Part shown: positions 9,597 through 18,113 of the stretch, piece after piece
Numbering within the stretch: position 1 is the first letter of the stretch
Layout: each line of letters begins with the position of its first letter
Assembly: GCF_040438645.1 (NCBI RefSeq)
Contig: NZ_CP159253.1
Location: 4,516,501 to 4,580,500, forward strand
Direction: 5' to 3'
Origin: Mesorhizobium sp. WSM2240
Lineage (GTDB): Bacteria; Pseudomonadota; Alphaproteobacteria; Rhizobiales; Rhizobiaceae
DNA length: 64,000 nt
Notes under the pieces: generated by a model
Databases searched by the model: none
Told to the model about the DNA's origin: nothing
What the model saw: only the letters and a program-made list of their open reading frames with translations
Program-made: the position numbers and the translations under genes

Positions 9597-9899
9597 ATGT
9601 CCATAGCGGCGACGATGGAAGCGAAACTGAAAGAGGCGTTCGCGCCGGAGCGGCTGATGGTCATCAACGAGAGCCATCTGCACGCCGGGCATCACCACGT
9701 CGACGGCGACCACCACGCCGAATTCGACGGCAAGGGCGAGACGCATTTCCGCATCCGTATCGTGTCGCCGAAATTCGCCGGCATGAGCCGCATCGAGCGC
9801 CATCGCGCAGTGAACCAGGCGCTGGCAGGCGAATTCGACGCCGGGCTGCACGCTCTGGCGATCGAGCCCGCCGCGCCGGGCGAGCAGACGAGGTGGTGA
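9597..9899 (+). CDS. bolA: BolA family protein
   Basis: The 100-residue product starts at ATG 9597 after GAAGGAG. It shows the BolA fold signature: MEAKLKEAFAPERLMVINES, the His-rich loop HLHAGHHHVDGDHHAEF, HFRIRIVSPKFAGMSRIERHR and AVNQALAGEF. BolA proteins pair with monothiol glutaredoxins in iron-sulfur or iron regulation and affect morphology under stress. The His-rich loop is long for BolA. Next downstream, about 80 nt away, is a toxin-antitoxin pair with its own operator. Confidence 0.93.
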   Translation: MSIAATMEAKLKEAFAPERLMVINESHLHAGHHHVDGDHHAEFDGKGETHFRIRIVSPKFAGMSRIERHRAVNQALAGEFDAGLHALAIEPAAPGEQTRW

Positions 9900-9937
9900 G
9901 GGTTGATTGCGTCCGCTATTGCAGTACTGAGGTTAAT

Positions 9938-9979
9938 GCTGTAATTTACAGCAATTCCTAGATTGCCAGGAATGCTGTA
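9938..9979 (+). promoter_or_regulatory. Operator of the toxin-antitoxin operon
   Basis: GCTGTAA-T-TTACAGC (9938-9952) is a perfect 7-bp-arm palindrome. Its half AATGCTGTA recurs at 9971-9979, directly against the antitoxin GTG at 9980. This fits cooperative autorepression by a Phd/YefM-type antitoxin. Confidence 0.6.
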
Positions 9980-10243
9980 GTGTCCGTTGATCAAACCTAT
10001 TCGACAAGCGACCTCTCCCGGAAATCCGGCGATATCATCGCGGAAGCGTTGCGTCACCCTGTGACCATCACGCAGCGCAACAAGCCGCGCCTCGTTCTCC
10101 TAAATATTGAAGATTACCGGCGACTCAAGGCGCGCGCCGAGACCCGCCATTCAGGCACAATCGAAACCTTGCCCGCCACTTTGATCGAAGAGATCGAGGC
10201 AGCAATCGATTCCTATGCGGAGGATGACGAGGCGGCTGGGTGA
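9980..10243 (+). CDS. Phd/YefM-like type II antitoxin
   Basis: The 87-residue product begins at GTG 9980: VSVDQTYSTSDLSRKSGDII, then HPVTITQRNKPRLVLLNIEDYRRLKA. The pattern (N-terminal DNA-binding part, a strand with ITQRNKPRLVLL, and EDYRRL) is that of Phd/YefM antitoxins. The acidic C-terminal tail would wrap the toxin. Its stop overlaps the toxin start (GTG at 10240), as usual for these operons. The antitoxin frame is intact, whereas the toxin is broken. Confidence 0.82.
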   Translation: MSVDQTYSTSDLSRKSGDIIAEALRHPVTITQRNKPRLVLLNIEDYRRLKARAETRHSGTIETLPATLIEEIEAAIDSYAEDDEAAG

Positions 10244-10668
10244 CGAGTTTTGATTCCATCCAGACCGCTTGTGTGATCCGATATCCTTATCTTTGGGCGC
10301 GTGAAGCTGCACGTGGAGAAACCGAAGGCCGAAAATGCCCGCCCTGTTACAGTGGGGATCCGCCTGCCCCGCAATGATGGCGACTTACTCCTCTTGTTTC
10401 CGATCACCAGCAAGGAGCCAGAGGCCGGCCGGCTTGCTGTTGAAATTCCGGAGACGGAGAAGCGGCGCGCAGGCCTGGAAGCCGATCTCCGGCTCTGGAT
10501 CATATTCGACGAATACAACACCGACATTGTCGGAGAATCATTTTATTTGGAGCCAGAGGTGCCGATCGGGCGATTCAGAAAGGCGTTCTTCCTGCCCCTG
10601 ATGCGCACATTCATTGCCAGCAGCAAGAAAGCCGCCGCGATCAAGCCGCTGAAGATCTCTGAACGTAG
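10240..10668 (+). pseudogene. Frameshifted toxin partner (PemK/MazF-like growth inhibitor)
   Basis: From GTG 10240 the frame encodes VTSFDSIQTACVIRYPYLWA and continues to GRK at 10327-10335. There it shifts: the rest of the protein (RPVTVGIRLPRNDGDLLLLF, then LRLWIIFDEYNTD and GRFRKAFFLPLMRTF) is in the +1 frame, consistent with one extra base in 10336-10340. The first frame stops at a TGA soon after. The second frame has no stop near the expected end and runs on antisense to the next gene; a TGA at 10660 exists only in the first frame. As read, no full-length toxin can be made. A sequencing error at the C-run is the main alternative. Confidence 0.7.
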
Positions 10669-11550
10669 TCACCCCTCCACTGCCGGCCTGATCCTGAGCC
10701 GGGTGATGCGGTTCCTTTCGCGCTTCATCACCACGAAACGCTTGCCGTGGAAGGTGAAGGCCTGCTTTTCGTCAGGGATCGACTGCGTCTCGTGGATGAC
10801 GAGGCCGGCGATGGTAACCGCCTCGTCGTCGGGAAGTTTCCAGTCGAGCGCGCGGTTCAGGTCGCGGATCGGCACCGACCCGTCGACCACCACCGAACCG
10901 TCGGCCTCCTGCTTGACGCCCTGCATATCGATGTCGTGCTCGTCGGCGATCTCGCCGACGATCTCCTCGATGATGTCTTCTAGGGTGACGAGCCCTTCGA
11001 CTTCGCCATACTCGTCGACCACGATGGCAAAATGCGCCTTGCGGCGGAGGAAAGCCGCAAGTTGGTCCTGGAGCGTCGTCGTGTCGGGCACGAACCACGG
11101 CCTTGCAGCGATCTTCATCACGTCGATCTGCGAAAAATCGTTGCCGACGTCGTTGAGCGCGCGGAGCAGATCCTTGGCGTGCAGCACGCCGACAATATTG
11201 TCGGTCGAGCCGCGCCACAGCGGCATGCGGGTATGCGGGCTCTGCAGGATTTCGCGCACGACCGCTTCCGGCGGGTCGTCGGCGTTGACCGAACGCATGT
11301 GAAGACGGTGGACCATCACATCTGAGACTTCGAGTTCGTGCAGGTCGAACAGTGCTCCCAGGCGATCCAGCTTCATCGTGCCGCCTTCGCGCTCGGCCGG
11401 AACGCCGGCAGATCCCTCATGCGCCGCGGGCCGAGATTCGATGGAACGCAGTTCAAGGCCGAACGCCGCCAGCAGCCGCATGCGGAAGATGGTTGCCAGC
11501 ACGATCAAGACGAGCAGGACGCCGGCAATTATCCAGCCGGCGTTCAGCAT
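10669..11550 (-). CDS. CorC/HlyC-like CBS-domain protein lacking the CNNM membrane domain
   Basis: The 293-residue protein has tandem CBS domains (MVHRLHMRSVNADDPPEAVV ... RMPLWRGSTDNIVGVLHAKD; ARPWFVPDTTTLQDQLAAFL ... FAIVVDEYGEVEGLVTLEDI) and the C-terminal CorC_HlyC domain. Rhizobial homologues next to aroB are about 430 residues with a four-helix CNNM (DUF21) domain. Here only about 22 residues of the first membrane helix (AGWIIAGVLLVLIVLATIF) precede sequence that normally follows CNNM, as if about 150 residues had been deleted in frame. Transport activity is therefore doubtful. The gene is downstream of aroK-aroB. Confidence 0.8.
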   Translation of the reverse strand: MLNAGWIIAGVLLVLIVLATIFRMRLLAAFGLELRSIESRPAAHEGSAGVPAEREGGTMKLDRLGALFDLHELEVSDVMVHRLHMRSVNADDPPEAVVREILQSPHTRMPLWRGSTDNIVGVLHAKDLLRALNDVGNDFSQIDVMKIAARPWFVPDTTTLQDQLAAFLRRKAHFAIVVDEYGEVEGLVTLEDIIEEIVGEIADEHDIDMQGVKQEADGSVVVDGSVPIRDLNRALDWKLPDDEAVTIAGLVIHETQSIPDEKQAFTFHGKRFVVMKRERNRITRLRIRPAVEG

Positions 11551-11586
11551 CGCGAGAAACCCCGATGGAAAGGAGATTGCCCCTCA

Positions 11587-11690
11587 CCCTCTCCCCATGA
11601 AGAACGGGGAGAGGGGGACATCGGCGTTGCGGCCATCATCCTTCTCCCCGTGGTTACGGTGAGAATGTTCCGGCAGGGGGATGAGGGGTC
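11587..11690. repeat. Dispersed palindromic repeat between aroB and the CorC-like gene
   Basis: CCCTCTCCCC (11587-11596) and GGGGAGAGGG (11606-11615) form a 10-bp hairpin. A related pair of segments follows (CTTCTCCCCGTGG ... GGGGGATGAGGGG) to about 11690. This looks like the C/G-rich intergenic mosaic repeats common in rhizobial genomes. It lies beside the shortened CorC-like gene. Confidence 0.6.
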
Positions 11691-11700
11691 GAAGAAAGAA

Positions 11701-12825
11701 TCAGCGCTCATCCGGGTGATTCTCCCGGAGGAAGGAGAGCACTTCGGATGCAGGCACATCCCTGGCGATGAAGGACTGGCCGACGCCATGCGTCAGGATG
11801 AAGGTCAGCGCGCCGCGCGACACTTTCTTGTCCTGCGCGATATAGGCGAGGAGGCGCTCGGCGTCGGGCAGCGGGCCCGGAATATCGGCCATCCGCCAAG
11901 GCAGGCCGACTGCGGCGAGATGCGCCTCGACGCGCGCCGCATCGTCGTGGCTGGCGAGGTTGAGCCGGGCCGAAAAGCGATGCGCCAGCGCCATGCCGAT
12001 GGCCACGCCCTCGCCATGAACCAGACGGGAGCCGTCATAACCCGTCGCCGCCTCCAGCGCGTGTCCGAATGTGTGGCCGAGATTGAGCAGTGCCCGGTCG
12101 CCGGTCTCGAACTCGTCGCGGGCCACGACCTCCGCCTTGGCGCGGCACGATTGCGCAATCGCTTCGGTGCGCGCCGGTCCGCCGTCGAATACTTCCTTCC
12201 AATTCTTCTCCAGCCAGGCGAAGAAATCCGGGCGGTCGATCAAACCGTATTTGGCGACCTCGGCATAGCCGGCGCGGAACTCTCTGGGCGGCAGTGTGTC
12301 GAGCGCGCCGGTGTCGGCCAGCACAAGGCGCGGTTGATGGAAGACGCCGACGAGATTCTTTCCATGCGCAGTGTTGATGCCGGTTTTGCCGCCGACAGAG
12401 GAATCTACCTGTGCCAGCAGCGAGGTGGGCATCTGGACGAAATTCATGCCGCGCCGGACGATGCCGGCGGCGAAGCCGGCGAGGTCGCCGATCACACCGC
12501 CGCCGAGCGCGATAATCGCGTCGCCGCGCTCGAACCGCGACGCGAGCACTCCGTCGACGACCTGCTGCAGCGCGTCGAAGCTCTTTGTCTTCTCGCCGGC
12601 CGGAAGCACGATCGACGTCGATTCGATGCCGCTCCCGGAAAGGCTTTCCGACAATGCGCCGAGATGGCGGGCAGCGACGTTCTCGTCGCTGACGATGGCC
12701 GCGCGAATGCCCGGCAGGCGTTTGGCGATCTCCTCGCCGGCGCGACCGATCAGCCCCGGGCCGATCAAAATGTCGTAGGTGCGCTCGCCGAGCCCGACTT
12801 CCACCGTCACCGCGTCTGCGCTCAT
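11701..12825 (-). CDS. aroB: 3-dehydroquinate synthase
   Basis: The 374-residue protein has the AroB pattern: [66 protein letters not shown] and GHTFGHALE with metal-ligand His. It converts DAHP to 3-dehydroquinate, step two of the shikimate pathway, using NAD and a divalent metal. Its start overlaps the aroK stop by 4 nt, so the two are translationally coupled. Confidence 0.97.
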   Translation of the reverse strand: MSADAVTVEVGLGERTYDILIGPGLIGRAGEEIAKRLPGIRAAIVSDENVAARHLGALSESLSGSGIESTSIVLPAGEKTKSFDALQQVVDGVLASRFERGDAIIALGGGVIGDLAGFAAGIVRRGMNFVQMPTSLLAQVDSSVGGKTGINTAHGKNLVGVFHQPRLVLADTGALDTLPPREFRAGYAEVAKYGLIDRPDFFAWLEKNWKEVFDGGPARTEAIAQSCRAKAEVVARDEFETGDRALLNLGHTFGHALEAATGYDGSRLVHGEGVAIGMALAHRFSARLNLASHDDAARVEAHLAAVGLPWRMADIPGPLPDAERLLAYIAQDKKVSRGALTFILTHGVGQSFIARDVPASEVLSFLRENHPDER

Positions 12826-13442
12826 ATCCTGTCCTTCGGGGAATTGTTGGAGGCGGCCTGTCCGAAATGCCGGTGCAGCGCCTCGATAACCTCGGCGGCG
12901 ATCACTTCCTTGCGTTCGTCGCGCGTCGGCACCGTCAGCGCCGCCAGCGCATAAACCGGGTAGCGCTCAACCATCAGCTTTTCCAGCACTCCGCGCGGAT
13001 CGGGGTTCTTGAGCAGCGGCCGGTTCTGCTTCTTGGAAACGCGCTCCATCAGCGTGTCGAGATCGGCCTTCAGCCAGACCGAGACGCCGCTCGCCTCGAT
13101 CGCGGCCCGGGTCTGCCCGTTTATGAACGCCCCGCCTCCGGTGGACAGCACCTGCGGGCCGCTTTCTAACACGCGCAGAATGACCCGCTGCTCAAGTGCC
13201 CGGAACTCGGCCTCGCCGTAGCGCTCGAACAGTTCGGGCACTGTCATGCGCGACACGCTCTCGATCTCGTGGTCGCTGTCGGTGAAGGGCAGGCCTAGCG
13301 CCGCCGCAACCTTGCGGCCGATGGCGGTCTTGCCGGCGCCCATCAGCCCGACAAAGACGATGGAGCGCTGACCGAGATGCTTCAGCACCTCGGCATGGCT
13401 GCCCGCCGTCGGAATTAGCGCTTCTGTACCCATCCGGCTCAT
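12822..13442 (-). CDS. aroK: Shikimate kinase
   Basis: The 206-residue product has Walker [12 protein letters not shown] (from about residue 32), the shikimate-binding region [22 protein letters not shown] and the conserved [10 protein letters not shown]. It phosphorylates shikimate with ATP. The ATG at 13442 is used; an internal ATG three codons later (13433) is an alternative. The N-terminal extension before the P-loop is normal for alphaproteobacteria. It leads the aroK-aroB-CorC-like operon. Confidence 0.96.
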   Translation of the reverse strand: MSRMGTEALIPTAGSHAEVLKHLGQRSIVFVGLMGAGKTAIGRKVAAALGLPFTDSDHEIESVSRMTVPELFERYGEAEFRALEQRVILRVLESGPQVLSTGGGAFINGQTRAAIEASGVSVWLKADLDTLMERVSKKQNRPLLKNPDPRGVLEKLMVERYPVYALAALTVPTRDERKEVIAAEVIEALHRHFGQAASNNSPKDRI

Positions 13443-13570
13443 AAATTCCGATAAAATCGGACTCTCCGCTCTTGCCGGCGTTTCGACATGAAAAGGGGGT
13501 TTGCGTCAAGCACTGGCCCGCTAGCCCTTGAACTGACCTGCACCCCGTCCCATAACCGAAACGGGGACGC

Positions 13571-13747
13571 ATGTATTCGGACAGCTTATTAATGCCGACA
13601 TTATTCCGGTTTCTGGTGACCTTGGGCGTATTGGCGGGATTGATCTATGGCGCGATGTTCGCGCTGGTCATGTATGTCGAGCCGAAGAAGGGCGAGATCT
13701 CGGTGCGCGTACCGACCGACAAGCTCAACCCGAAGCCGCGGCAGTAA
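13571..13747 (+). CDS. Small single-span membrane protein upstream of xerD
   Basis: This 58-residue open frame, [20 protein letters not shown], has one strong hydrophobic segment followed by [20 protein letters not shown] and a Gln end. GGGGA lies just upstream of the ATG. The stop is 2 nt before the xerD start, so the two are probably co-transcribed. Position and pattern match a short conserved hypothetical between aroK and xerD in related genomes (recalled, not searched). Function unknown. Confidence 0.75.
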   Translation: MYSDSLLMPTLFRFLVTLGVLAGLIYGAMFALVMYVEPKKGEISVRVPTDKLNPKPRQ

Positions 13748-13749
13748 TC

Positions 13750-14676
13750 ATGCGCAGCGCAGCGCGCATCGAAGCCTTCCTCGAAATGATGAGCGCCGAG
13801 CGCGGCGCCGCCGAAAACACGCTTTCCTCCTATCGCCGCGACCTCGAAGACGCCGCCGAACAGCTCGGCGGACGCCTGGCGGAAGCCGATGCGAGCGCAA
13901 TCCGGGCCTATCTCGGCGACATCGCCTCGCGCGGATTCGCGCCGACCTCGCAGGCGCGCAAGCTCTCGGCCCTGCGCCAGTTCTACAAATTCCTCTATGC
14001 CGAGGGCCTGCGCGCCGACGACCCGACCGGCACACTGGACAGCCCCAGGAAAGACCGCCCGTTGCCAAAGACGATGAGCGTGACCGAGACCGGCCGGCTG
14101 CTCGACCGGGCGGCGCTGGAAGCAGCCGACAGCTCCACCGGCCACGGCTCGCTTCTCGCCGCCAGACGCATGCATGCGCTGGTCGAGGTGCTCTACGCGA
14201 CCGGCCTGCGCGTTTCCGAACTGGTCGGCCTGCCGGTGAATGTGGCGCTGCGCGACGAGCGCTACTTCATCGTTCGCGGCAAAGGCAACAAGGAGCGCAT
14301 GGTGCCGCTTTCGGCCAAGGCGCGTGCCGCCATGCGCGCCTGGATGGAGGTGCGCAACGGAACGCCTGTGCTGGCCGAGAGCCCGTATCTGTTTCCCGCG
14401 TCCTCGGAGAGCGGCCATCTGCCGCGCCAGGTGTTTGCGCGTGAGCTCAAGGCGCTCGCCGCCCGCGCCGGCATCGCCGCCGCGAAAATTTCCCCGCATG
14501 TGATCCGCCACGCCTTCGCCAGCCATCTCCTGCAGAACGGCGCGGATCTGCGCGCGGTGCAGCAACTGCTCGGCCACTCCGACATTTCGACGACGCAAAT
14601 CTACACCCATGTGCTCGAGGAAAGGCTGGTGCGACTGGTCAACGACCATCACCCGCTTGCCGACAAGTCGGGCTGA
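13750..14676 (+). CDS. xerD: Site-specific tyrosine recombinase XerD
   Basis: The 308-residue integrase has an N-terminal SAM-like DNA-binding domain ([20 protein letters not shown]) and a catalytic domain with Arg in [14 protein letters not shown], HxxR in [14 protein letters not shown], His in [16 protein letters not shown] and the Tyr nucleophile in the same motif. Chromosomal setting between aroK and accA identifies it as the housekeeping XerD that resolves chromosome dimers at dif, not a phage or island integrase. Confidence 0.94.
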   Translation: MRSAARIEAFLEMMSAERGAAENTLSSYRRDLEDAAEQLGGRLAEADASAIRAYLGDIASRGFAPTSQARKLSALRQFYKFLYAEGLRADDPTGTLDSPRKDRPLPKTMSVTETGRLLDRAALEAADSSTGHGSLLAARRMHALVEVLYATGLRVSELVGLPVNVALRDERYFIVRGKGNKERMVPLSAKARAAMRAWMEVRNGTPVLAESPYLFPASSESGHLPRQVFARELKALAARAGIAAAKISPHVIRHAFASHLLQNGADLRAVQQLLGHSDISTTQIYTHVLEERLVRLVNDHHPLADKSG

Positions 14677-14763
14677 CGCTATGTGAAGGCACGTTTCGCG
14701 GCCAATGCCGCTGGTCTAAATGACGGCCACATTTCTTTTTCAGGCAATTCGGTCCGCTTGCGC

Positions 14764-15714
14764 ATGTATAATTATCTCGACTTCGAAAAGCCCGTCGCCG
14801 AACTCGAGGCCAAGATCCACGAGCTGAAGAAGCTCGCGGAGAATGGCGAGGCGGTCGATGTCGGCGACGAGATCACCCGGCTGGAGAAGCGCTCGCGCGA
14901 CGCGCTGCGCGACATCTACAAGGCTCTGACGCCCTGGCAGAAGGTTCAGGTGGCGCGACATGCCGACCGGCCGCACTGCCTCGACTACATCGGCTCGCTG
15001 TTCACCGACTTCACACCGCTGGCCGGGGACCGCGCCTTCGGCGAGGACAACGCCATCGTCGGCGGCTTCGCGCGCTTTCGCGGCGATCCGATCGCGGTGA
15101 TGGGCCAGGAAAAGGGCTCCGACACCAAGAGCCGCCTCAAGCACAATTTCGGCTCGCCGCGGCCTGAAGGCTACCGCAAGGCGGTGCGCATCATGGAATT
15201 GGCCGATCGCTTCGGCATACCCATGGTGACGCTGGTCGACACCGCCGGCGCCTATCCCGGCGTCGGCGCCGAGGAGCGCGGCCAGGCCGAGGCAATCGCC
15301 CGCTCCACTTCGGCGTGCCTGGCCATGAAATCGCCGTCGGTTTCCGTGGTGATCGGCGAAGGCGGCTCGGGCGGCGCTATTGCCATCGCCACCGCCAACC
15401 GGGTCTACATGCTGGAGCACGCCATCTATTCGGTGATCTCGCCGGAAGGTGCAGCGTCGATCCTGTGGCGCGACACCACCCGCTCCAAGGATGCAGCAAC
15501 AAACATGAAGATCACCGCTCAGGATCTTCTCGAGATGAAGATCATTGACGCGATCATCCCGGAACCGCTGGGCGGTGCACACCGCGTCCCCGAAGCGGTG
15601 ATCAGCGCCACCGGCGATCAGATCGCCAGGAGCCTGCGTGAGTTTGGATCGCAAAACATGGATTTCCGCGAGCACCGCCGCGAAAAGTATCTGGCGATGG
15701 GCCGCAGCCTCTAA
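14764..15714 (+). CDS. accA: Acetyl-CoA carboxylase carboxyltransferase subunit alpha
   Basis: The 316-residue protein starts MYNYLDFEKPVAELEAKIHE, the standard AccA N-terminus, so I use ATG 14764 and not the upstream GTG at 14683. Crotonase-fold motifs IPMVTLVDTAGAYPGVGAEE and VVIGEGGSGGAIAIA are present. With AccD it transfers carboxyl from carboxybiotin to acetyl-CoA, the committed step of fatty-acid synthesis. The 230 nt before the next gene hold no recognisable gene. Confidence 0.97.
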   Translation: MYNYLDFEKPVAELEAKIHELKKLAENGEAVDVGDEITRLEKRSRDALRDIYKALTPWQKVQVARHADRPHCLDYIGSLFTDFTPLAGDRAFGEDNAIVGGFARFRGDPIAVMGQEKGSDTKSRLKHNFGSPRPEGYRKAVRIMELADRFGIPMVTLVDTAGAYPGVGAEERGQAEAIARSTSACLAMKSPSVSVVIGEGGSGGAIAIATANRVYMLEHAIYSVISPEGAASILWRDTTRSKDAATNMKITAQDLLEMKIIDAIIPEPLGGAHRVPEAVISATGDQIARSLREFGSQNMDFREHRREKYLAMGRSL

Positions 15715-15944
15715 GTTGGTTCCAAACGGGCTTCGCGGATCGTCCCAAACGAGGCGATGTTGCGGCAACGAACCGGTTTCGCCACAAAATTGCCGCCAGT
15801 TTTCTGTCAATGGGTGGTTGGAGGGTCTGCTCTTGCTGCTTGCGGTAATCAAATTTCAAGGTTAACGGGCTTACGGTCGCGACCATTGGACTGGACCGGC
15901 GGGGGACCGCGGGACGGTCAGTACGACGGAAACGAAGACTATTC

Positions 15945-17228
15945 ATGCCGATGACTGCCAAATTCGCGCGCGCCGGACTGCTGCTTGCCATGCTCGCCGT
16001 GGCGGGCTGCAACGGATCGACCACATTCGAGGACATCTCGCCCCAGGCCAAGAAGCCGCTGCCGGCCAAGGTCCTGGCGCAGATGAAGGCGAAGGGGATG
16101 CCCCGCAATTCGCCGGTTATGGCGCGCGTCTTCAAGGAAGAAGGCAAGGTCGAGATCTGGAAGCAGAAGACCAATGGCCGCTACGATCTGATCGCCGCCT
16201 ACGACATCTGCAAATGGTCGGGCAAGCTCGGCCCGAAATTCATCGAGGGCGACCGCCAGGCGCCCGAAGGGTTCTACTCGGTGAAGCCGCACCAGATGAA
16301 CCCAAGGTCGAACTACCACCTCGCCTTCAACATCGGCTACCCCAACGCCTATGACCGTGCCCACGGCCGCACTGGCTCCAATCTGATGGTGCACGGCGCC
16401 TGTTCTTCGTCCGGCTGCTATTCGATGACCGACGCGCAGATCGAGGAGATCTACGCCTTCGGGCGCGACGCCTTCCAGGGCGGCCAGACCGAATTCCAGA
16501 TCCAAGCGTTTCCCTTCCGCATGACAGCGGCCAACATGGCGCGCTACCGCAACGATCCGAACTATGAGTTCTGGACCATGCTGAAGGAAGGCTACGACCA
16601 TTTCGAGATCACCAAGGTGCCGCCGAAGGTCGACGTCTGCGAAAAGCGCTACGTCTTCAATCGCATTCCCGAAGGCGATGCCAAGTTCGGTTCGGCCAGC
16701 GACGCCTGCCCTCCCTTCACCCAGCCGGACTCGCTGAGGACCGCCTACCAATCCTACCGATCGACTTATGAGGCCGCGTTTTCGAACGCGGTCGGCACGA
16801 GCAGCGCAATCGCACCCAAGCCGACCATCGCCGGCCTCAAGGAAGCCAGCCTGGTTTCGGAATGGACCCGCAAGCGGGCGCGCGGCGAACGCGTTCCGGT
16901 CGAGCCGCCGTCGCTGTCGCATGACGGCACGGTGACCGCGACGTCCCGGATGGGCCGCATCGATTCGCCGGCCGGTCGCCAGATGGCCGAGCGCGAAGCC
17001 GCCGAGGCGGCAAAGCAGCAGGCTGCGGAGGCGAAGAAGAAAGCCGCCGAGGAAAAGGCCGCAGCCGCAGCGCTCGCCAAGGCCGCGGCGCAAGCGCCTG
17101 CGCAGGCCCCCGCCGAGACCGCTCTCGTGCCCGAACCCGCGCCAGTGGCGGTGCAGGCTCCGCCTGCCGAGAAGCCCGGCCTGCTCGGCAATATGACCAG
17201 GCGCATCACCAACATGTTCGGCAGCTGA
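15945..17228 (+). CDS. Murein L,D-transpeptidase lipoprotein (YafK-like)
   Basis: The 427-residue protein begins with a lipoprotein signal (LLLAMLAVAGC; lipobox AVAGC). The YkuD-type catalytic motif MVHGACSSSGCYSM supplies the conserved His and nucleophilic Cys. The C-terminal third is an Ala/Lys/Pro-rich tail (AKQQAAEAKKKAAEEKAAAA and PAQAPAETALVPEPAP) that probably forms a coiled coil and linker near peptidoglycan. L,D-transpeptidases make 3-3 crosslinks or attach proteins to murein, important in polar-growing Rhizobiales. Confidence 0.9.
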   Translation: MPMTAKFARAGLLLAMLAVAGCNGSTTFEDISPQAKKPLPAKVLAQMKAKGMPRNSPVMARVFKEEGKVEIWKQKTNGRYDLIAAYDICKWSGKLGPKFIEGDRQAPEGFYSVKPHQMNPRSNYHLAFNIGYPNAYDRAHGRTGSNLMVHGACSSSGCYSMTDAQIEEIYAFGRDAFQGGQTEFQIQAFPFRMTAANMARYRNDPNYEFWTMLKEGYDHFEITKVPPKVDVCEKRYVFNRIPEGDAKFGSASDACPPFTQPDSLRTAYQSYRSTYEAAFSNAVGTSSAIAPKPTIAGLKEASLVSEWTRKRARGERVPVEPPSLSHDGTVTATSRMGRIDSPAGRQMAEREAAEAAKQQAAEAKKKAAEEKAAAAALAKAAAQAPAQAPAETALVPEPAPVAVQAPPAEKPGLLGNMTRRITNMFGS

Positions 17229-17301
17229 GCAGCCGCTTGGGCTGAGGACGCTGTTTACGGCCTCCGACCCTCACAAGCGCACGTCCTCTTCCGCGAATGC
17301 G

Positions 17302-18036
17302 TCAGTCGTATTCCAGCTGTTCTTCCCAGTCGGAAGGCCTGCCCTCGCGCGTCAGGTCGAAAATATTCCAGGACGGCTCGATGGTGCCAGCGTGGCGAGG
17401 ATCCTGGCCAGGGTCGGCGGGTGCGTAAAGCATCTCAGAACTCCAGAAGTGCCGGATTTCAGAGCCATCGCGATGGAAGATCGTCACCATCGGCATCTGG
17501 AATCCTTCGGGTGTCTCGGCAAGATAGTCGCGCTTGAAACTGTTCCCGGCCGACGACAGCAGGCGCAGGTTTCGCCACCCACGCTCCTTGGCGAATGTGG
17601 TCAAGCGGTCAAGTGGCGCTTTGGCGATCACCACGAAATTGAACCCTGCTCCTTCCACATGCTTCACCGCGCCGTCCAACGCATCGAGAAAGGCGACACA
17701 TGACGGGCACGGTCCTTCTTCCAGTTTCAGTCGCGCCGTCGCGCCCTCGGCCGGACCGGGTCGATCGTCCTTAGGATAGCGGGGAAACATGAAGTTATAG
17801 ACGACCAGCGAGTCCTTGCCCGGAGCAAACAGCTCCGAGAGTTTCAACCTGGCCGGAATGCCGTCCGGGCCGAGGCCGTCGAAAACATAGTCTTCGGGAA
17901 TGAGCCCGCCCGGCGGCAGTTCGCGCCGGAGGACCGAAACCGCCTCCATGGCGCGGCGCAATTCGATCTCCTTCGCCAGCAAGCGGTCACGGGAAGCTCT
18001 ATATTCGGCGGACTCGCCGGGAAAAGCGATGTTCAT
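17302..18036 (-). CDS. DUF899 family thioredoxin-like protein
   Basis: The 244-residue protein shows the DUF899 pattern: YRASRDRLLAKEIELRRAME, then YVFDG, LVVYNFMFPRYPKDDRPGP and CPSCVAFLDALDGAVKHVEG (a CxxC-like site), followed by FNFVVIAKAPLDRL and the C-terminal MLYAP and ARPSD-like region. DUF899 proteins have a thioredoxin-like fold; the reaction is not established. It is a single gene downstream of and convergent with the L,D-transpeptidase. Confidence 0.88.
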   Translation of the reverse strand: MNIAFPGESAEYRASRDRLLAKEIELRRAMEAVSVLRRELPPGGLIPEDYVFDGLGPDGIPARLKLSELFAPGKDSLVVYNFMFPRYPKDDRPGPAEGATARLKLEEGPCPSCVAFLDALDGAVKHVEGAGFNFVVIAKAPLDRLTTFAKERGWRNLRLLSSAGNSFKRDYLAETPEGFQMPMVTIFHRDGSEIRHFWSSEMLYAPADPGQDPRHAGTIEPSWNIFDLTREGRPSDWEEQLEYD

Positions 18037-18113
18037 CGTCTCGCATCCTTTCTACGCGAGACGAATCTAGCCCCCCGATTGGATGCGGCAAGGCAAACCA
18101 GGTGTGGTTCAAC

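Noticed and set aside
10301..11302. 333-codon frame from GTG 10301 as a single gene
   Set aside because: Its first third is the displaced part of the toxin and the rest is antisense to the CorC-like gene. It is explained by a frameshift.
13750..14676. Tyrosine recombinase as evidence for a mobile element
   Set aside because: Motifs and the aroK / accA neighbours identify chromosomal XerD.
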